Shown: positions 1 to 11,605 of the stretch, one piece after another
How positions within the stretch are numbered: position 1 is the first letter of the stretch
How the letters are laid out: the number at the start of each line of letters is the position of its first letter
NCBI GenBank assembly: GCA_004335835.1
Contig: RWJK01001318.1
Span: 33,987-71,234 of the forward strand
Reading direction: 5' to 3'
Origin: Scenedesmus sp. ARA3
Lineage: Eukaryota > Chlorophyta > Chlorophyceae > Sphaeropleales > Scenedesmaceae
DNA length: 37,248 nucleotides
Translations under genes and position numbers: made by a program
The notes under the pieces: generated by a model
Seen by the model: the letters and a program-made list of their open reading frames with translations, nothing else
Told to the model about the DNA's origin: nothing
Databases searched by the model: none

Positions 1-92
<92 letters not shown>

Positions 93-110
93 GCGCGCGC
101 GCGCGCGCGT
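1..110. repeat. (GT)n microsatellite passing into GTGC/GC alternation
   Basis: The first ~56 bases are pure GT, followed by GTGC/GCGT units and then a run of GC. The whole tract alternates purine and pyrimidine, the composition known to favour Z-DNA. It touches the window edge, so its true length is unknown. Any translation through it (Cys-Val repeats) is an artefact. Confidence 0.97.
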
Positions 111-3100
111 AGGTTGGCAGTTGGACTTGCATGGCAAGTGTGGCGACGCATCACAGCTGCTGTTGTGCGAGATGCTTGAAATGCTTGAGAAGCCCTATTG
201 TTGTGGGAATGTTAGAATGGGGAATGCGTGGGTTGTGTAAGGGCCCTGCAGGGCCAAATGTGAGGTTGAAGATCTGTTGCCACAGAGGCTGGGAGTGTGA
301 ATAGAGAGGCGGCTTGGGTGGGGTGGTTGGCCGCAGCTAGCACGCTGGTGCAACAGCTGGGGTGTTAAGCATCGAGCTCAGCTGTGTTGTGTATGTACAG
401 GCTTGAGGTGCATTGTGCTGCAGGTTGTATGACCGGCAGGATGTGTATCTCTAGGCGGCGCGCTGCTGCTTGTACGTATGTATGCGTGGTGCTGCAGGTT
501 GTTGGGTGTGTGCAGCTGTGGATGTGCTTCGTGTGGGTGTCGATGGGGCACCTAGCGCGTGTTGGGTTTCTGGCTGGGGCTGGGGCTGGGACTGCAGTGT
601 GACGCCTGCAGAGGGTGATGCCTGTCGCTGTTCGACCGGTTGGCAACGATGATTGGTAGCATGCTGCCTTTTCTGCAGGTTTCTAGGAGCCTGCTTGTTG
701 TGCTGTTGCACTCTTTAGACATGTGGCATGCAGTCCCATACTTGTGCTGCAGCAGCATGCATGTTGTTGCCATGCTGGCTGCCGGCACAGTGTCTTGTAC
801 ACTCCAGGGTCCTCTGCGGCTGTTGTGTGCGGTGCACTGTGCTTGCCATTTTGAAGAGCAAGGTTGTCGGTGGCAGCCTGTGCGCGCAACCGTGCTTGCC
901 TGGACTTGCAGGCCATGCCCTGTTTGAGAGGCGGGTGTCCATTGCGCGTCTATATCAGGGCTGCTGCATAAAGAGCTGATTCATAGTACTACTACACCTG
1001 CAGGCAGCTGCTGATGCTGGTTGTTGGTGCCCATTCCGTTGCCTTGCTGGTGACACATACCCCTCAGACGCTGCTGTCCGTTGTGCACGTATGGTGCTTG
1101 AAGGTGTCTGTGCCAAGCTCTGCTGATATGTGGAAGTACGCAGGAAGTGCAGACAGTATTTATGCGGTGTGCAGCCGGCTCTGCTGTGGTGTCAGCATGC
1201 ATACATGTCGCTGGGTGTCAGCATCAACCTGTGGAAGCTGTGCCACATTGCGTGTTCGGCACAGCAGCTGACAGTGGCCGTTGCGGCTCAGGCTCAGTTC
1301 AGCAGCAAGAAGAAATACAACACCATTTGCTGCGTTGCATGTGTTTCTGCATTGTCTGCCTGCATTGTCTTCCTGGCAATCACGCAGCCCTGGGCGTGTT
1401 GGTGTGTGCTGCATGTTGCATTATCTACATTGCCGCTGGTCAAACCACGCAGAGCGCTTGCCTTGTGGCACCTGCTCCTCTGGATAGCACGGCTGCTGCA
1501 ATCAGGTACCATGCATGCTCACTGGCTTTGGAGCATCAGTCTGATTAGAATCGTGCACCACTGTGGTGCTTTGAGGTGGTAAGGGGTGTGGTTGCGCGCT
1601 ACAAACAGCTATGGGATTTGGGGTATATCTGCTGTGTGTGTTGCCGGGCCTTAGTGCCTCTGAAAACTGCGGTTTGCTCAAATGCATGGGGTATGCATGG
1701 GGACACTCATTGTTTTAGTCAGGCACTGACGTTGGGGTGCGAGCCGCATGATCTGCAGCCCTTTCGAACAAGGCCATTGGCAATCGGCTGCTATCCCTAC
1801 CGCATACTTTTAGGGTGTGCTCTTGCTTGAACCCTCGTGTGTGTAGTAGGTGTGTGTATCGCGCTGAGATTGCGTTGCGTCGTGTGGCTGCTGTAGTCTT
1901 GGGCAGTTAGTTTGCATGTGCCTTTGCCTTTGTCTTGCTGTAGAGCTGTCATCTCTATGTGCCCCTCGGGCTCACGGATAGCTAGCAGTACCCTTGCCAA
2001 AATCGCAGCGCCCCACAGCCGCTTGTTGTGTGTGTGCTACTGTAGCAGTTGTGCATGTGTAGTGCAGTATGTCGGCCTGCAGCCGTCCGTGTGTGTGTCA
2101 TCCAGTTGTGCATGTTCCTGCATGCTGACGGGGCAAATCAACTGTGCTTGTGCTCGAGTAGGTGTACATTGAGCCTTGCTAGGTGTCTGTGGCTAGGGTG
2201 GGCGTGAGTTTGCGTCCAGATGTGCGCAAGACTACAGTTTGTAGCATTGCTTGCTGCTTATTGGGCGGCGCTTCATTTGTGGGCGATGGCTGCAGTTTCT
2301 CTGCGACAGCAGCCAGTCCCTGGCACTGACACTCAGGTCATGCTTTGGCGGAGGCAATGCACACTCAAGATTGTGCCCCTGTGGAGCTCCCTGTGCTGCA
2401 GCTGCTCTCGTTGCTTGCTTTGTGTTGCTGGTTGTATAGCGTGTTGTATGGATGCCTTGTTCCACACCCTGGCAGCAGGCTTGAGGCCGGTGCTCGTGTC
2501 GCCTTTGTATGCCCTGGACTGGCGTGTGTCGGTGTGTGTTCGTTGATGGCATCCGAGACAGAGGCTGTAAGATGGCAAGCTGTGGATATTGCCGCCCTGC
2601 CGGCAACTTGGGTGTTAGCATCGACTTTGGTTGAACGTGTGTGTCAGCACTTGCAGTTGCATTGCTGATGGTGCCTGCATCTTGCTGGCTGGGACGGGGC
2701 AGCGAGGACTTGCAGGAATAAGGCGGCATGGGTGGTGCTGATAGTAATGCTGTGTGGAGACTTTGTCATGACTCTGATACATACTTGTGTATTTGCTTGT
2801 GTTGAGGCGTTTAAATGCACTTAGCAGTACCAGCACCGCATAGATGGGCTGAGCTGCTGTTGTCACACTGTCCACCATTGTAACATGTTGCCAAACAAGC
2901 CACAGCAATGACGCCATGCGCCGAGCTGCTGCCGTTGCAACATGTGCACCACATATGTAACAATTATACAGCGTGCTGCATTCCGTTCTGGGTTCATGAT
3001 GTCTTCGTTTCAAGCGTAGCTCATCAGGACTGCTCACTAATCATGATGCGTGTGGCGCACTTGACATGTGCTGCAAACTCTGGAGTGGCAGCCACAAACC

Positions 3101-3193
3101 AGCTGCTAGCCGAACAGCAGTGCTTGCTGGCCACAGCCTGGTCACCAATAAAATGCTGCCAACAGTGTGTTCCAGCTGCACTGCCTAAAAACC
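111..3193. other. TG-rich non-coding stretch, possibly 3' UTR of a gene left of the window
   Basis: I find no convincing exon here. The + strand is rich in TGTG, TGCTG and TGCAG, the style seen in the other untranslated regions of this window, and short open frames have cysteine-rich, low-complexity translations. TGTAA signals (the poly(A) signal of Chlamydomonas-type algae) lie at 236-240, 2879-2883 and 2956-2960 on the + strand. This would fit the tail of a + strand gene converging on the CCDC81-like gene. The assignment is inference. Confidence 0.4.
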
Positions 3194-6104
3194 TCAAGGC
3201 CCTTGCCGGCCAAGGTCTCGCCGCACTGCTTCGGCCGCCTGCTGCCTGCTGCTGCGTGCGGCCTGCACGCTGGCCACCAGCGACTGCTGCACGACCTCCA
3301 GCTCAGCCAGGGCACGCTGCGTGTCCTGCGCCTTGAGCTGCTGCTGCATGGAGGCCTTGGCGGCCAGCTGCTGGTCAAGAGCGGCCCTGCACGCACAGCA
3401 ACATGTATGGTTGCTTGTTTGGTACTACCATATTTGGATAGATTATTTGCTCACCACTCTCCTCGCACGCTCAAGTGCAGGATGCAACCTCTCTGCCAAC
3501 AGCACAGCCCTGAGCTGGGCCAGTGGCGCAAGCGGGCACAGGGCAGCCACGTTGTGAGGATTGAACGCGCTATGTTACAGTACACTGCACAGCCTTGCAA
3601 GAAGGCTGACAGCTGTGGATGCTGCTTTTGGCTGGGGTCCACCAACTCCACTAAAAACTGACTTGCCTGTACTCCGCCTGCTGCTGCACCCGTTTAGCAA
3701 TTCCTGCTGCTTGATCTGGTGGGTTGATCAGCAGTGCCCCACCAGCGCCCTGCGCCTGCTGCCTGTTGCTGCCCTGCTTGTCTCGTATCTGCTGCGCCAG
3801 TGCCGCAGCAAGCTTCTTCTTGCTGTCTTCCTGCTGCTGCTTGATGCCCTGCGCCTGCTGGTCCAGTGCTGCCTTGCGCTGCGCATGCTGCGCTGCTCTC
3901 TGAGCTTCTAATGCTGCCTGAGCTGCCTTCGCCTCCTTTTGCCGCAGAGCTGCTGCCTCCAGAACCTGAGGATGCAGCACAACAGCTTGCAGCTGTTAGA
4001 TACAGTGTTACTTGCACACAGCCTTTATCAAGCGTGGCTGCTCTGCGCCTCTGCTTGGCTATAAATGAGCCCCACAGCTGTGTTACTGATGGCTGTGATG
4101 TGAGGTATCAATGTAGATGTTCAAGGCCGGCACGCCATGCCCGTGTCAACAGCTGGATCTATCCTGGTAACCGCCATGCACTCCTGAGACCACCGTCATT
4201 TAAAGCATCACCCTTTCGGGACTTGTAGTTTGGAATTCCAGAAATCCAAAGCAGCTGCGCAATTGCTACTTCCGCATACAATGCACGCTGCGGCACACAT
4301 GCGCACCTGCTTGCGTGCCAAGCCATCGCTGGCATCACCAGCCTGCGGCCTGCCTTTGCCCTGAGGCATGCGCTGCTCTGGAGCTGCCTCCTCATCAGGC
4401 CCGCCAGCAGGCAGCACAAATGTGGCCGGCCTGATGCGCGCGTTGGCCTGTGCCGCTGCTTTGGCCTGCTTGCATGCTGCAATGATCTCATTTGGGCTGA
4501 GGGCTGTGCTGCCTGGCTTGGCTGGCAAGCCGTCTGCTGCTGCTGCTGCTGCTTCTGCATTACTGCTCATGGCCTGCTTTCTTTGACTGAGTGCCTGCTG
4601 CACAGGGCTGCCTACTGCTGCCAGTGTCCCTGGCTGCATCTCGCCACTGGCTGCTGCTTTGCTGATGCGGCTGACTGTTGAATGGCGTGAAGCTCTTGAG
4701 GCGCGTGATACCATGCTGCCTGCTTGGCTACGGTCTGCAGCAAGCGATACAGAAGCACGTCCATCCTTCAACATGCGCAGCACCTTGTGCGTGAAGTGCA
4801 CATTGCAACAGAGCATGATGCTTGATGCTGCTCATGGTGCGTACAGGTACGCTGCTGTTGTGCAACGCATGCTGCAAGAGCGGCTGCACTACGCGCAAAC
4901 AATGCTCATGCTGGCACCACTGCTGTGCCCATGTGAGTGTACCAGACTGTCTACACCTGCAGCTGTTCTGTGCAGTGGCTCCCATGCATCTAGCATGCTT
5001 AAAGGGGTAGCACCTAGAGTCGTTGCACTGGCAGCCACTCACCAGCAGGGCCGCCTCCCAGCTGCGACAGCACCTCTGCATCTAGCCTGCTGCCCTCTGC
5101 ACTGCTGCTGCTGCTGCCACCCCCAGCTGCCTCTGTCACTGCAAGGCTGCTGATGCTGCCTGCAGCCAGCCTGAACTGAGCCACTCTGCCGCTTTTGAAG
5201 CGCAGCTGCCCGATGCCCAAGTCCACATCAAAGCTCTGCCGCGCCGCCTGCAGGCTGTGGATGGTGCCAATCAGCAGCTTCAGCGCAAGCTGCAGCGTGT
5301 CTTTGCTGAGGCCCGAGCTCCTGCAAGCACGTTGGAACAACGAGATCTAACTCACACACATGGCACATTGCAAATGCAACAACAGTTCTGCAACAGCTAC
5401 AACTACCAGGCTCTGTAAAATGTAAGGGTAGCATGCCAATCTACGGCTGCCCAATATGACGCCAGGCAAAGTCATTGATGGACCCACCTCTGTGACAGCA
5501 CCATAAAGTTGAGGTTCTCGGCACCCTGTGCCTGGTCTTTCACAGCAGCAAAGTGTGAAAGGCCGGCACCCAGCTGCAGGTCAGGGAACTGCCGCAGCAG
5601 CTGGTCGCTGAGCACTACGCTCAGGGCATTAGCCTGCCTGCTGCCTGCGCCTGCCTGCACTCTCAATGGCAGCAACACATAGCGCCCATGTTAATGGTGA
5701 TTGGCATCAGGCAGCAGTGTTGAGCAGAGCGTGCTGCAAGTTCAGCTGTTGCTTGCCACGAGGGCACAACGCCTCTTTCATAACAAGCAGTGCAGATGGA
5801 CTGGCGCCACAAACCCTGGCAGCATGTGAGAGAACTCCTGGCTCCCCGTCAACAGCATCAGCGTCTCAGCCACTGCTGATTCAGAATGGCTGATGTTGCA
5901 GCTGTCCTGCAACCAGCTGCATACCTTAGCGTTGCGCCCATGCAGCACCAACACCTTGCATAGCCCAGAGATGCTGACACCACGGCCCTGGGCAACACGC
6001 TCCTTGACATGCGCTGTCAGGGCTGACCATGTAGCTTGCAGGCAACCTTCACCCAGACCCTGATACATCGATGCAGCACCGTTTACTCCTGTGAGCCATT
6101 GCAT
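3194..6104 (-). CDS. CCDC81-like cilium/centrosome protein, two HU-type domains and coiled-coil tail
   Basis: Six exons join in phase to 545 aa: 6104-5925, 5654-5488, 5320-5043, 4827-4307, 3965-3667 and 3386-3194. Residues ~20-115 resemble the first HU domain of CCDC81: a Trp at 26 in an ATWSALTAHV helix, then a GRGVSI strand, and an ENLNF motif near 108. Residues ~117-170 match the second HU domain, with the hallmark LGIGQLRF at 150-157. A Ser/Ala-rich linker follows. Residues 383-545 are Ala/Gln/Arg/Glu-rich coiled coil (YRAALDQQLAAK near the end). In animals CCDC81 is a centrosome/cilium protein; HU-CCDC81 domains are known family knowledge and the role here is inferred. The intron 3666-3387 uses a GC donor (CAG|GCAAGT). 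The ATG at 6104 is the first in frame and leaves a typical short N-terminus, but a further 5' exon is possible. Confidence 0.8.
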
Positions 6105-7164
6105 GCCAGCAGACACTGCCGTGCAGTGAGCGCATGCTGTGACAGCAGCAAGCAGCAAGCAGCAAGCAGCATGCTCCACACCTCAGCCTTGAGCACTTGC
6201 TGATTAGCCTTCCAGCATGCCGGCAGCATCTTGATACTATCAGAAGGATGACTGCAGTCTCCTGAAACGGCACGCAGGGCTTCTCGTGCCCATCGACGCT
6301 GTGTTCGCTGGTGCCTTGAAGTTGCAACTTGAACGGGTCTATGTCAGTAATGCCAAGTTTCCGTGCTGCCCCACGCAAAATAGATAAACCATGCGACACT
6401 TGAATTTTCGAAATGTCGCACGTCGAGGTCAGCTGTGCTGTTGTCACTGGTGCGTCAGGTATTTGACCGCGGTTGACTATGCTCAGCCTGCCGGTGCCAA
6501 GTAGCGCAGGACAGTCGTCCCCCTGCATTCCAAGCACGAAATAGCGAGAACCTCAATGTGGCTTTGGAAGTAGCATGCATGTTAACATGCACACAGCTCA
6601 GATCAGTGACCATCTGCCTGCCAGGCACGCAGTGCATGCAGGCAGCTCTGAACATAAATGTTACCAAGGAACCGTCCAGAGCAACACCCTCTCATAACCA
6701 TTGATCAGTAGTAAACACTGATCCAGGAAACGAATGCGCGGCGTATTATGTACCTTTTCATGCAGGCCTGGTAAGTGTCTGATAATATTTGGAGCAGCAG
6801 CAGCAAACATTGGTGTGGCACACTCGTGCAAGCTAGTGGATGCATGACGGCATGGAAGCCTGACTTAGTGGCATAATTTTTCTGCTGAAGCATTGGCGCA
6901 TGCACAGGTCCCTTTCCAGCTGTATGGGCTTCACATCGGCTCCGTAAGGGTTGGGAGAAACCTAGGCCTGCCTGGCTCGTAAATGTTCGACTGCTGGGCT
7001 TGAAAACAGTCGCAGCAGTCAGACCGGCAAGTTGGATTGGCTTGCTAAGCGCGGGAGCACTGCTGGTGCACTAGTTCTGCTCTGGAGGACTGGCTGTGAA
7101 GCAGCTGTGTGCACCGTACGGAGTGGTTGCTCCAACTCTGTTTGCGATCAGCACTAGAACTGAG
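6105..7164. promoter_or_regulatory. Divergent intergenic/5' region between the CCDC81-like gene and the Gln-rich gene
   Basis: About 1.06 kb separates the two divergent start codons. It should hold both promoters and 5' UTRs. An open frame on the - strand at 6537-6049 overlaps the first CCDC81-like exon in another frame and shows no domain I recognise. No clear TATA box or other element was identified. Confidence 0.5.
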
Positions 7165-7399
7165 ATGGAAAAGGAAATCAAGCTACCTCAGATTGAAAGG
7201 GATCGACTGGAGCGCATTCGGCGCAACCAGGAGGCGATGAAGCAGTTTGGGGTGAGCCACTGGAGGTCATTTCAGGCATGGTCTGCCTGCTGGTTCAATG
7301 CTCATGCTGAATCTTATCAAAAGTAGTTCCATTGAGTAGGAACTAGTGTATGGGGTCAAGCCTTTGAAACAAGGCAGCACCTGCTTGTTGCTGCTGCTC

Positions 7400-7439
<40 letters not shown>

Positions 7440-8935
7440 GTTGCCGCTAGATGCCTTAATGAATGCACTGTCTGCCAGGCGTCTAGGGATGGTGTTCACA
7501 TGGAATGACACTCGAATGTTTCTTTTCTGTGCATTTGCTGCTGCATTGTGACGACCACCAGGCCCTGGCACAAGCTTCCTTGAAGTTGGCTTCAAAATGC
7601 ACATGCATGGGTGATATCACTGACTGCTGCACACAAACCGCATCGCAGGTGACAGAAGCCGCTGAGAGAGCAGCCAATGCTCTAAGGCAGGAACAGGCAG
7701 CAGCTGCAGCAGCAGAACAAGCAGCCAAAGACAAGTTCAAGCCACCACCTGGTGTGCCTGCACGCCGCTCTCGCAGGACTGCAGCCAAGTCAGCCACACA
7801 CAAGCTAGCGGCAGCAGCAGCAGCAGCAGTTGGTAGTGGTAAGTGCACCGCAGCGCTTTTAGCGCGCTAAGTTGCTTACCTGTCAGCGACTGGCACACAT
7901 GCAGCTGAAATCCTCAGCATGTGCCCTGACCAAAGATGCAGCAAGTGATCGATTGATTGTTTGCCTGCAGCACAACGTACACATGTTGGAGCAGCCACAC
8001 CAGGCTTTACTGTACACCACTATGCATACATATCCCTGCAGAGCTGCCTGTAGCTTGTGGATGAGGATCCACTGCCTAGCACTACCCTTACTCCTCACAG
8101 CATTTCATGCACCTAACTGCAATGCAGATGATGACGCAGCAGGCAATACAACAGGCGGGGACAGCAGCAGCAGCAGCAGTGACAGCGATGGCAGCGCCAG
8201 CCTCGATGAAGCACCAGCAGCAGGAGCAAAGCGGCGTAATGCCACCACGCTGCCGCAGCAGCGCAAGCGTTCACGCAGCAGCAGCCAGCAGCAGCAGCAG
8301 CAGCAACAGCCAGAAGAGCTGGAGTATGTGCCATCAGCGGATGAGTCAGATGCAGACACTGCAGGACAGGAGAGCAGCAGCAGCGAGGAGCTTGCAGAAG
8401 ATGATCAGGACGATCAGCAGCAGCAGCAGCAGCAGCAGCCACGTAAGCAGCGAAGTAAGAAGCAGCAGCAGCAGAGCAAGACACCTGCCAAGCAGCAGCC
8501 TCCAAAGCCTCGCAGGCACAGCGGCGGTACTGCTGACAACAGCAGCGCTGGAGCTGCTGCTGCTGCTGCTGCTGCGGCTGCCAGGAAGCATGCGGCAGCT
8601 GCTGCAGCTGCCATGGCTGCAGCAGGGGCAGCAGCGGTGGCATCTGGGGCGCAGCAGCGGGCAATGGCAGCGATAGCAGCAGCAGAGGCTGCTGCAGCAG
8701 CAGGGCGGCAGCAGCAGGCTGATGAAGAAGATTGGGAGCTGCAGCTAGCGCTGAGGATGTCAATGCAAGAGGAGCCACCTGCTGCTGCTGCTGCTGCTGC
8801 TGGTAATGGCAGTGATGCTGGCCATGCATTGGTCATTTGTGATGGCTCAGACATCGAAGTAGCTGAGGAGCAGACGCAAGGCAAGCAGAGCAAGCAGCCA
8901 TCCAACAAGCAGCTGACTGCAGCTCAACGGCGCCG

Positions 8936-8969
<34 letters not shown>

Positions 8970-9584
8970 AAGACCAAGAAACCATCTGGTGGTGCCAGGC
9001 GCTCAAAGGGCAAGCGGGATGACGGCGGCGCAGCTGAGCAGCCGGATGGTTCGCAGGACCTGCAACAGGATGCAGTGCAGCAGCAGCAGGATGGCGGCAG
9101 CGCAGAGGCAGCAGCAGCGGCTGCTGCTGCTTCCCCTGCAAGCGCTGGTAAAACTGGAAAGGCAGCAGGGGCGAGTGGCAAGGGCAGCAAGGCACGTGGC
9201 GGTAAAGCACGCGGCAAGGCATCAACAGCAGGCAGACAGTCAGCAGACGGCAGCAGCAAGGAGCTGCAGAAGCAGCAGCAGCAGGCTTGGTCTGCGGACG
9301 ACCTCTTTGACCTGTTTGCCATGTTTGAGCCTGGCGACAGCGGTGCAGTAGGGGAGGTGCAGCTGCTGCAGCAGATGAGTAAGGCAGGGCTGTCAGCTGA
9401 TGCTGAGTTGGCGCAGCGCATGCTGTCATTTGCGAAGCAGCTGGCGCAGCAGCGGCGGCAGATGTTTGAGGGCTTTGGAGGCAGGCTTGGTGATGGTGAT
9501 GGTGATGCGGGTGGCAGTGGTCAGGGCATGCAGCTGGAATATGAGGATTTCCTGGTGCTAGGTCAGCACCTGGCGACGTCTTAA
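7165..9584 (+). CDS. Gln/Ala/Ser-rich probable nuclear protein with degenerate C-terminal EF-hand-like pair
   Basis: Three exons, 7165-7251, 7649-7838 and 8128-9584, join in phase (0, then 1) to 577 aa; the last donor is G|GTAAGT. The N-terminus carries ERDRLERIRRNQEAMKQFGV, an E-R-x-R-I-x-x-N-x-x-x-x-x-x-L/F-G motif that I associate with plant nuclear WD40/DDB2-like or zinc-finger proteins. A basic PARRSRR patch follows. The middle is polyQ, polyA and acidic-Ser tracts. The last ~95 residues contain LFDLFAMFEPGDSG and LEYEDFLVL, which look like two degenerate EF-hand halves lacking most Ca ligands. I cannot name a function; chromatin or transcription is a guess. A GTG-led extension exists upstream, but the first ATG is at 7165. 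A TGTAA lies 12 nt past the stop and another at 9807-9811. Confidence 0.72.
7386..7439. repeat. CTG triplet run in intron 1 of the Gln-rich gene
   Basis: Tandem CTG/CTT-type triplets, mostly (CTG)n, sit just inside the first intron. Similar runs recur throughout the window in exons and introns. Confidence 0.9.
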
Positions 9585-11605
9585 TAATGTAGCACTGTAA
9601 AGTGCTGAGTGAGCAGGGTTGTTGATGGCAGATGCTGCGCGGCATGCGGTTCTTGTGTTGTGTTGCAGCGTGGTGTTGAGGTTGCGTTCATGATGTCACC
9701 AGGCCACGTGCGCCACGTCGGCAGGATGAAGCAACTGCTGCATGCGCTGCAACCACTGGCAGGCGGTGCAGTCGTGCTGTGAAGCAGAGGCTTGTCTGTA
9801 TGTCTGTGTAACGGCTGCGCCTTTTGATGTGCATGTGCATGTGTTGTCAACAGCTGCAGCAACCTGTTGATCTTGGGTGACCACTTTACAACCTTTCCTA
9901 GCTTTGCCTTAACCTGCTGCTGCCAGCGGCCAGTGGCTTGCAAACAATAGGAAAAGGGGACGCGGTTGGACTGTGTGGTTACGTACGAGGAGGACAAACT
10001 GCAGAACCAGTCTCAAGCGTTCGCCCTGTCAGCCCACCAAGTCCAGCTGCTGCGCACAAATGCATCCATGCTAACACAGTGTGGTGACAACATCACAACA
10101 GTGCCGGCCAGAACAGTGTGCGCACGTCACCCAGCTGTGTGACGAAGCATGCTGTGCGCACGTGTAAACAACCGCCACAACTGATGCCTTGCGCTTGGCT
10201 AGCATGGCTGCACAGCATGCAGCCGCCGCCGCGCTCAACTCTCAGCGCTGTACGCCATGTCCATCAAACAACTTGCTTAAAGCGCCCAGCTACACAGCGC
10301 ATAGATATGAAGCTGCACAGCAGCTGCCACAAAGCAGCAGTGCACACCTTAGGCTGAACTCAACTGTGCAGTATGGAAACTGTCACAGCTGGCACGCTTC
10401 CTTGTGCTGCCAGCAGACAGCCTCACCACTGCACATCTCAGCCACCGCAATGGCACACACGCATGCACAAAGCACATGCCGCAATGGCGATCAAAAGCGA
10501 GCATTCCAGCTTCCAGCCGACATGGCGGCCGCAGCCACAGCCACAGCCATACATGTGCGCACACCAGGAACACCAAATCAACTTCCCTCTTCCCACATTT
10601 GGCACAGCTAGCCGATGCTGCCCTGCGCCAGCCAGCCACACCAACATATGCACTGGCACTGATGCATCCAGGGCGACAACACAAGCCACACATATGTCCG
10701 CTTCCACCTCTGCCACCAACGACACACTGCGCCATCCCTTGGCCTTTTCCATCAGCAGCTGCAGCTGCAAAGCTGCTGCGAGCCGAAGCAACAAAAGCAA
10801 CACGCAGTGCGGCTGTGTGCAGGGCGGCAACGCCGCATTGCCGCACAGCGGCTGCCTGAACACCACCGCACCGCACAAGCACAACAGGCTGGTGATGGTG
10901 AGAGGCAGCAGCAGCTGCAGCAGGTGTGGCTGTCCTTGCCATGCCGCCTGGCTGCCATTAGCGCAGGCTGCAGCAAGCAAAGTGCCGCACATAAGCCGCT
11001 GCTGCGCAGGCAGCCAAGCACTGCAAAGCATGCAGTCTGGCGCTTGTGCAGTGGCCAGCAAGCGTAAGCAGTGGCCATGCACAGAGGCCTGCTGCCGCCG
11101 CCACCACCATCACTGCCAAGGCAAGCCAGCTTTGCTGGTTGCTGACCAACTAGCCGACCAGCCAGCCAGCCAACAACAACCGATGCTGCAGATGCTAAAA
11201 GCAGCCAGGCAGCAATTGTGGCGGACCACAGTCCACGCCACACGCAGGTGATATTTGCACAGCACCAACAGAGCAGGGTGCGGCTGTCACAACCGGGAGC
11301 GGTCAGCACATGTGCGGCCGTTTGAGCCGCAGGCGCGGCCATGCAAAGCGTGCTCTGGCTGGTGTGGGACCCACGCCTGCTCACAAGCACATGCACAAGA
11401 CCAGTGCAAGGCCTGGTGTTGCACCGCACGTGCTGTAGCACGCATGCACAAACACGCACACATACATGTGAGTTTGCACAAACATGCATGCGAGTGTGCG
11501 CGCAAATCCCAGGAGGTGTATGGAAGGAGCTGCAGCAGGTGCTGCGCTCTCCTTTTTTAAACGCCGCAGCCAGCTGCATTGGCACATGCTTTTCCTGCAA
11601 GCTCT
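9585..11605. other. Tail-to-tail intergenic; mostly 3' UTR of UPF1
   Basis: I see no supported exon. On the - strand the sequence is TG-rich, as expected of a 3' UTR here. The TGTAA signal I can find downstream of the UPF1 stop is on the - strand at 9900-9896, implying a ~1.7-kb 3' UTR. The Gln-rich gene on the + strand has TGTAA at 9596-9600 and 9807-9811, so the two transcripts probably end within ~100 bp of each other. Confidence 0.5.

Noticed and set aside
6049..6537. A 162-aa - strand frame as the first exon of the CCDC81-like gene
   Set aside because: It overlaps the HU1 exon in a different frame and its sequence shows no family resemblance; a non-coding or short upstream exon remains possible.
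8113..9645. Long open frames on the - strand and alternative + frames opposite the Gln-rich exon
   Set aside because: They are by-products of CAG/CTG triplets, which stay open in every frame; only the + frame ending at 9584 has phase-consistent upstream exons.
10349..11600. Several 140-290-aa open frames on both strands between 9.6 and 11.6 kb
   Set aside because: Cys/His/Ala-rich translations with no domain, no consistent splicing, and composition like a UPF1 3' UTR.
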